Both the position numbers and the translations under genes were made by a program. Shown here one piece after another: positions 6,404 through 8,247 of a DNA stretch of 8,247 nt (within the stretch, counting starts at the first letter, position 1; every line of letters starts with the position of its first letter). The notes under the pieces are model-generated. The model saw nothing but the letters and a program-made list of their open reading frames with translations, had not been told where the DNA came from and did not search any database. The DNA lies in assembly GCA_017940085.1 (NCBI GenBank), contig JAGAZK010000249.1:1-8247 (forward strand), written 5' to 3'. The DNA comes from Campylobacter sp. (lineage in GTDB: Bacteria; Campylobacterota; Campylobacteria; Campylobacterales; Campylobacteraceae).

Positions 6404-6430
6404 TGCCACAAAAAAATCTTAAGGATTATT

Positions 6431-7372
6431 ATGAATAGACGAAATTTTTTTAAATTTAGTGCAGTGGGTATTGCTTCTAGTATGTTTGCCGATACTGCTA
6501 TAAATTTAAATTCAAAAAAAATAATGAGCATAATCGATCTTGATTTGTGCGATGGCTGTGAAAATTTAGGCATACCAGCTTGTGTAAATGCCTGTAAAAT
6601 CAAAAATGCAAATAGATTTCCAGTGCCAAAACAGCCTGTTATGGACTATTGGCCGCAAAAAAAGCACGAAGATTACTCAAATCAAAAAGATAACATTTCT
6701 CGCCTTACGCCGTATAACTTTACATTTATTCAAAGCGTGGAAATTGGCAACAAAAAGGTATTTGTGCCGCGTCGCTGTATGCACTGTGATAATCCGCCTT
6801 GTCAAAAGCTTTGTCCGTTTGGTGTGATTAGCAAAAGCGATGAAGGTGCTGTGGATATTGATGAAAAGTTTTGTTTTGGCGGTGCAAAGTGTAGAGATAT
6901 TTGTCCTTGGGGCATACCACAACGACAAGGCGGTGTTGGACTTTATTTAAAAGTAGCACCTAAATTTGCAGGTGGTGGAGCTATGTTTAAATGCGATATG
7001 TGTGCGGATTTACTTGCAAAAGGCGAGAAACCTGTATGTCAAAAAGCCTGTCCAAAAAGAGCAATTAAATTTGCTCCAAAAGATGAGATAATGGCACTTT
7101 TAAAAAATGAAAAAAGAGAAATTTACGGACTTAATGAAAATGGCGGAACAAGCACAATCTATCTAAGTAGCGTTAAATTTGAAGCCATAAACGAAGCTTT
7201 AAATAAAAAATTTGAGGGCAAAAATCGTATGGGAAATCCCCATTTAAAAAGAGTAAGAAATCCACTTGAAAATTCACAAATGCTAGCCACTGCAACGCTC
7301 ATTGCACCACTTGCGGGAGCGATGGCAGCAGGAATTACAGTATATAAAAATATCAAAAAGGACGCAAAATGA
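6431..7372 (+). CDS. Tat-exported four-cluster ferredoxin subunit, HybA/FdnH-like
   Basis: This is an electron-transfer subunit of the HybA/FdnH/NrfC ferredoxin family, expected on the periplasmic face of the inner membrane. Residues 1-20 form a Tat signal (MNRRNFFKFSAVGIASSMFA) close to that of E. coli HybA. Four cluster motifs follow: C40-x2-C43-x7-C51-x3-C55; C116-x2-C119-x4-C124-x3-C128; C148-x5-C154-x3-C158; and C188-x2-C191-x11-C203-x3-C207. The third, CFGGAKCRDICPW, has Gly151 where the family normally has its second cysteine, so that site may hold a [3Fe-4S] cluster or use another ligand. The segment between the third and fourth motifs is Gly-rich (QRQGGVGLYLKVAPKFAGGG). A C-terminal hydrophobic stretch at about 284-305 probably anchors the protein. 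The start follows AAGGA (6421-6425) by five bases. The stop overlaps the cytochrome b start by ATGA. No catalytic subunit is adjacent. Confidence 0.88.
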   Translation: MNRRNFFKFSAVGIASSMFADTAINLNSKKIMSIIDLDLCDGCENLGIPACVNACKIKNANRFPVPKQPVMDYWPQKKHEDYSNQKDNISRLTPYNFTFIQSVEIGNKKVFVPRRCMHCDNPPCQKLCPFGVISKSDEGAVDIDEKFCFGGAKCRDICPWGIPQRQGGVGLYLKVAPKFAGGGAMFKCDMCADLLAKGEKPVCQKACPKRAIKFAPKDEIMALLKNEKREIYGLNENGGTSTIYLSSVKFEAINEALNKKFEGKNRMGNPHLKRVRNPLENSQMLATATLIAPLAGAMAAGITVYKNIKKDAK

Positions 7373-8022
7373 AAGTATATAGACAAAGCTTGCAAAATAG
7401 AATAATCCATTGGGGCATAGCAATTAGCATATTTGGGCTTATTTTAAGCGGACTTTTTGAAATGCCTATCGCAAAAAGATACTTTATAAACACGCTTCCT
7501 TTTATGGGTTGGGCTGGAAATTACTGGATAAATTTAACACTTCACTATATTTTTGCATTTACACTTATATTTTTTAGTGTTTTTCATGTAATTTATCACG
7601 GATTTATGGGCGAATTTGACGCTGTTCCAAAAAAAGGCGATGTAAAAAAAAGTTATTTAGTTATCAAAGCAATGATTACAGGTGGCGAAGAACCAGCCAG
7701 TGAAAAATACTTGCCCGAACAACGCCTAGCGTATTTGGCGATTGCTTTTACGATTTTTGTTTTAATTGTAACTGGACTAATTAAAACATATAAAAATTTG
7801 CTTGGATTTGATATATCAAATTCGCTTTATTACTGGGCTGCAACGCTTCATAATGTCGGCTTTATTTTGATATTTTTGTTAATCATTGCTCATCTTTTAG
7901 CATTTATCCCAAAAGCAAATCGCAAACTTTTACCTGCTATGTTTAGCGGTAAAATTGACATCGATTATGCTAAACACCGCCATAGTTTATGGAAAGCAAA
8001 GATTTGCGAAGATGAAGTTTAA
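7369..8022 (+). CDS. Diheme cytochrome b membrane subunit, FdnI-like
   Basis: The 217-residue protein matches the length and plan of the formate dehydrogenase-N gamma subunit, which carries electrons from a periplasmic ferredoxin to menaquinone through two b hemes. Four membrane helices are visible at about 12-30, 54-77, 119-138 and 157-180. H14 (IIHWG), H59 (LTLHY), H161 (ATLHN) and H175 (IIAHL) sit where FdnI has its four heme ligands, and the 14-residue spacing of the last pair is the same. H73 and H77 are additional. The ATG overlaps the ferredoxin stop as ATGA, with AAGGA at 7358-7362, so the two proteins are probably made in equal amounts. A catalytic partner must be encoded elsewhere if this is a complete enzyme. 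Family call is firm; the electron donor is unknown. Confidence 0.88.
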   Translation: MKVYRQSLQNRIIHWGIAISIFGLILSGLFEMPIAKRYFINTLPFMGWAGNYWINLTLHYIFAFTLIFFSVFHVIYHGFMGEFDAVPKKGDVKKSYLVIKAMITGGEEPASEKYLPEQRLAYLAIAFTIFVLIVTGLIKTYKNLLGFDISNSLYYWAATLHNVGFILIFLLIIAHLLAFIPKANRKLLPAMFSGKIDIDYAKHRHSLWKAKICEDEV

Positions 8023-8044
8023 ATAAATTTAAAGCAATCTTAGC

Positions 8045-8050
8045 TATAAT
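8045..8050 (+). promoter_or_regulatory. -10 box upstream of ffh
   Basis: A perfect TATAAT at 8045-8050 lies 34 bases before the ffh ATG, predicting a start near 8057 and a leader of about 28 nt containing AGAGG (8076-8080). This gives ffh its own promoter, apart from the cytochrome operon that ends 22 bases upstream of the box. An A/T-only dyad (tttaaat/atttaaa) near the cytochrome stop is too weak to call a terminator. Confidence 0.5.
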
Positions 8051-8084
8051 TACGACCTTTTATTAAATTTAAATCAGAGGCAAT

Positions 8085-8247
8085 ATGTTTGAATTTATAG
8101 GTGAATCGCTAAAATCAGCGGTAAATAAATTAAAATTTGTAGATGACGAAAAAGCACTCAAAAACGCACTTGAGACACTTAAAAAGGCACTTTTAAAAGC
8201 AGATGTTTATCATAAAGTAACAAAAGAGCTTGTAAATATGGTAGAAA
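8085..8247 (+). CDS. ffh: Signal recognition particle protein Ffh, 3'-truncated
   Basis: Only the first 54 codons are in the window. They encode the N-terminal helical (N) domain of Ffh, the SRP GTPase that binds signal sequences of nascent inner-membrane proteins and 4.5S RNA and delivers them to FtsY. MFEFIGESLKSAVNKL, DDEKALKNALETLKKALL and KADVYHKVTKEL match the start of Ffh; the ALLKADV stretch corresponds to ALLEADV in E. coli Ffh. FtsY is less likely because the protein begins directly at this helix without an acidic N-terminal extension. The ATG follows AGAGG by four bases. The GTPase (G) and methionine-rich (M) domains lie beyond the right edge. Confidence 0.92.
   Translation, partial: MFEFIGESLKSAVNKLKFVDDEKALKNALETLKKALLKADVYHKVTKELVNMVE

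Noticed and set aside
6340..6603. Minus-strand 87-codon frame spanning the divergent promoter region
   Set aside because: It overlaps the start of the ferredoxin gene and both promoters and shows no family resemblance.
1..8247. Poly-G contingency tracts of the Campylobacter phase-variation type
   Set aside because: No G or C run long enough to act as a slippage switch was seen on either strand.
1..8247. CRISPR array, tRNA, rRNA or insertion sequence
   Set aside because: No regularly spaced direct repeats, cloverleaf or rRNA-like sequence, or transposase was recognised.

Overview
The window reads as part of a low-GC Campylobacter-type chromosome (Campylobacterota). The evidence is the strong A+T bias, the very frequent AAATTT hexamer in intergenic DNA, promoters with a clear -10 box but no visible -35 box, and protein sequences (MltG, the Ffh N-terminus) that look campylobacterial. 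The species cannot be fixed from the sequence alone; a low-GC Campylobacter of the fetus/hyointestinalis/hominis kind is a guess.

Layout. (1) Positions 1-1853 (+) hold the C-terminal two thirds or so of an Eco57I/type IIG-like restriction-modification methyltransferase whose start lies outside the window. Its specificity region contains an unexplained run of four abutting perfect inverted repeats (1486-1588). (2) Positions 1854-2032 are a convergent intergenic region with a repeat bounded by inverted 11-mers. (3) Positions 2033-4555 (-) encode an AsmA/YhdP-like inner-membrane-anchored periplasmic protein. (4) Positions 4497-5522 (+) encode the endolytic transglycosylase MltG, which overlaps the AsmA-like gene head to head by 59 bp. 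(5) Positions 5523-5708 are an AAATTT-rich convergent spacer. (6) Positions 5709-6350 (-) encode a Crp/Fnr-family regulator with a TTG start and a CxxCxxC cluster. (7) An 80-bp divergent control region follows, then a translationally coupled pair: a HybA-like Tat-exported four-cluster ferredoxin (6431-7372) and an FdnI-like diheme cytochrome b (7369-8022). (8) ffh begins at 8085 and runs off the right edge.

How the parts work together. The ferredoxin and cytochrome b form an electron-transfer module between the periplasm and the menaquinone pool, of the kind seen in formate dehydrogenase-N and hydrogenase-2, but no catalytic subunit is encoded beside them. The divergent Crp/Fnr gene, with a dyad in the shared promoter region, is the obvious candidate regulator. 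MltG and the AsmA-like protein are both envelope-biogenesis proteins anchored in the inner membrane. The methyltransferase and ffh are unrelated to these modules.

The best candidates for something undescribed are the tandem hairpin array inside the methyltransferase gene, the orphan ferredoxin/cytochrome module with one altered cluster motif, its divergent Cys-rich regulator, and the overlapping 5' ends of the two envelope genes.
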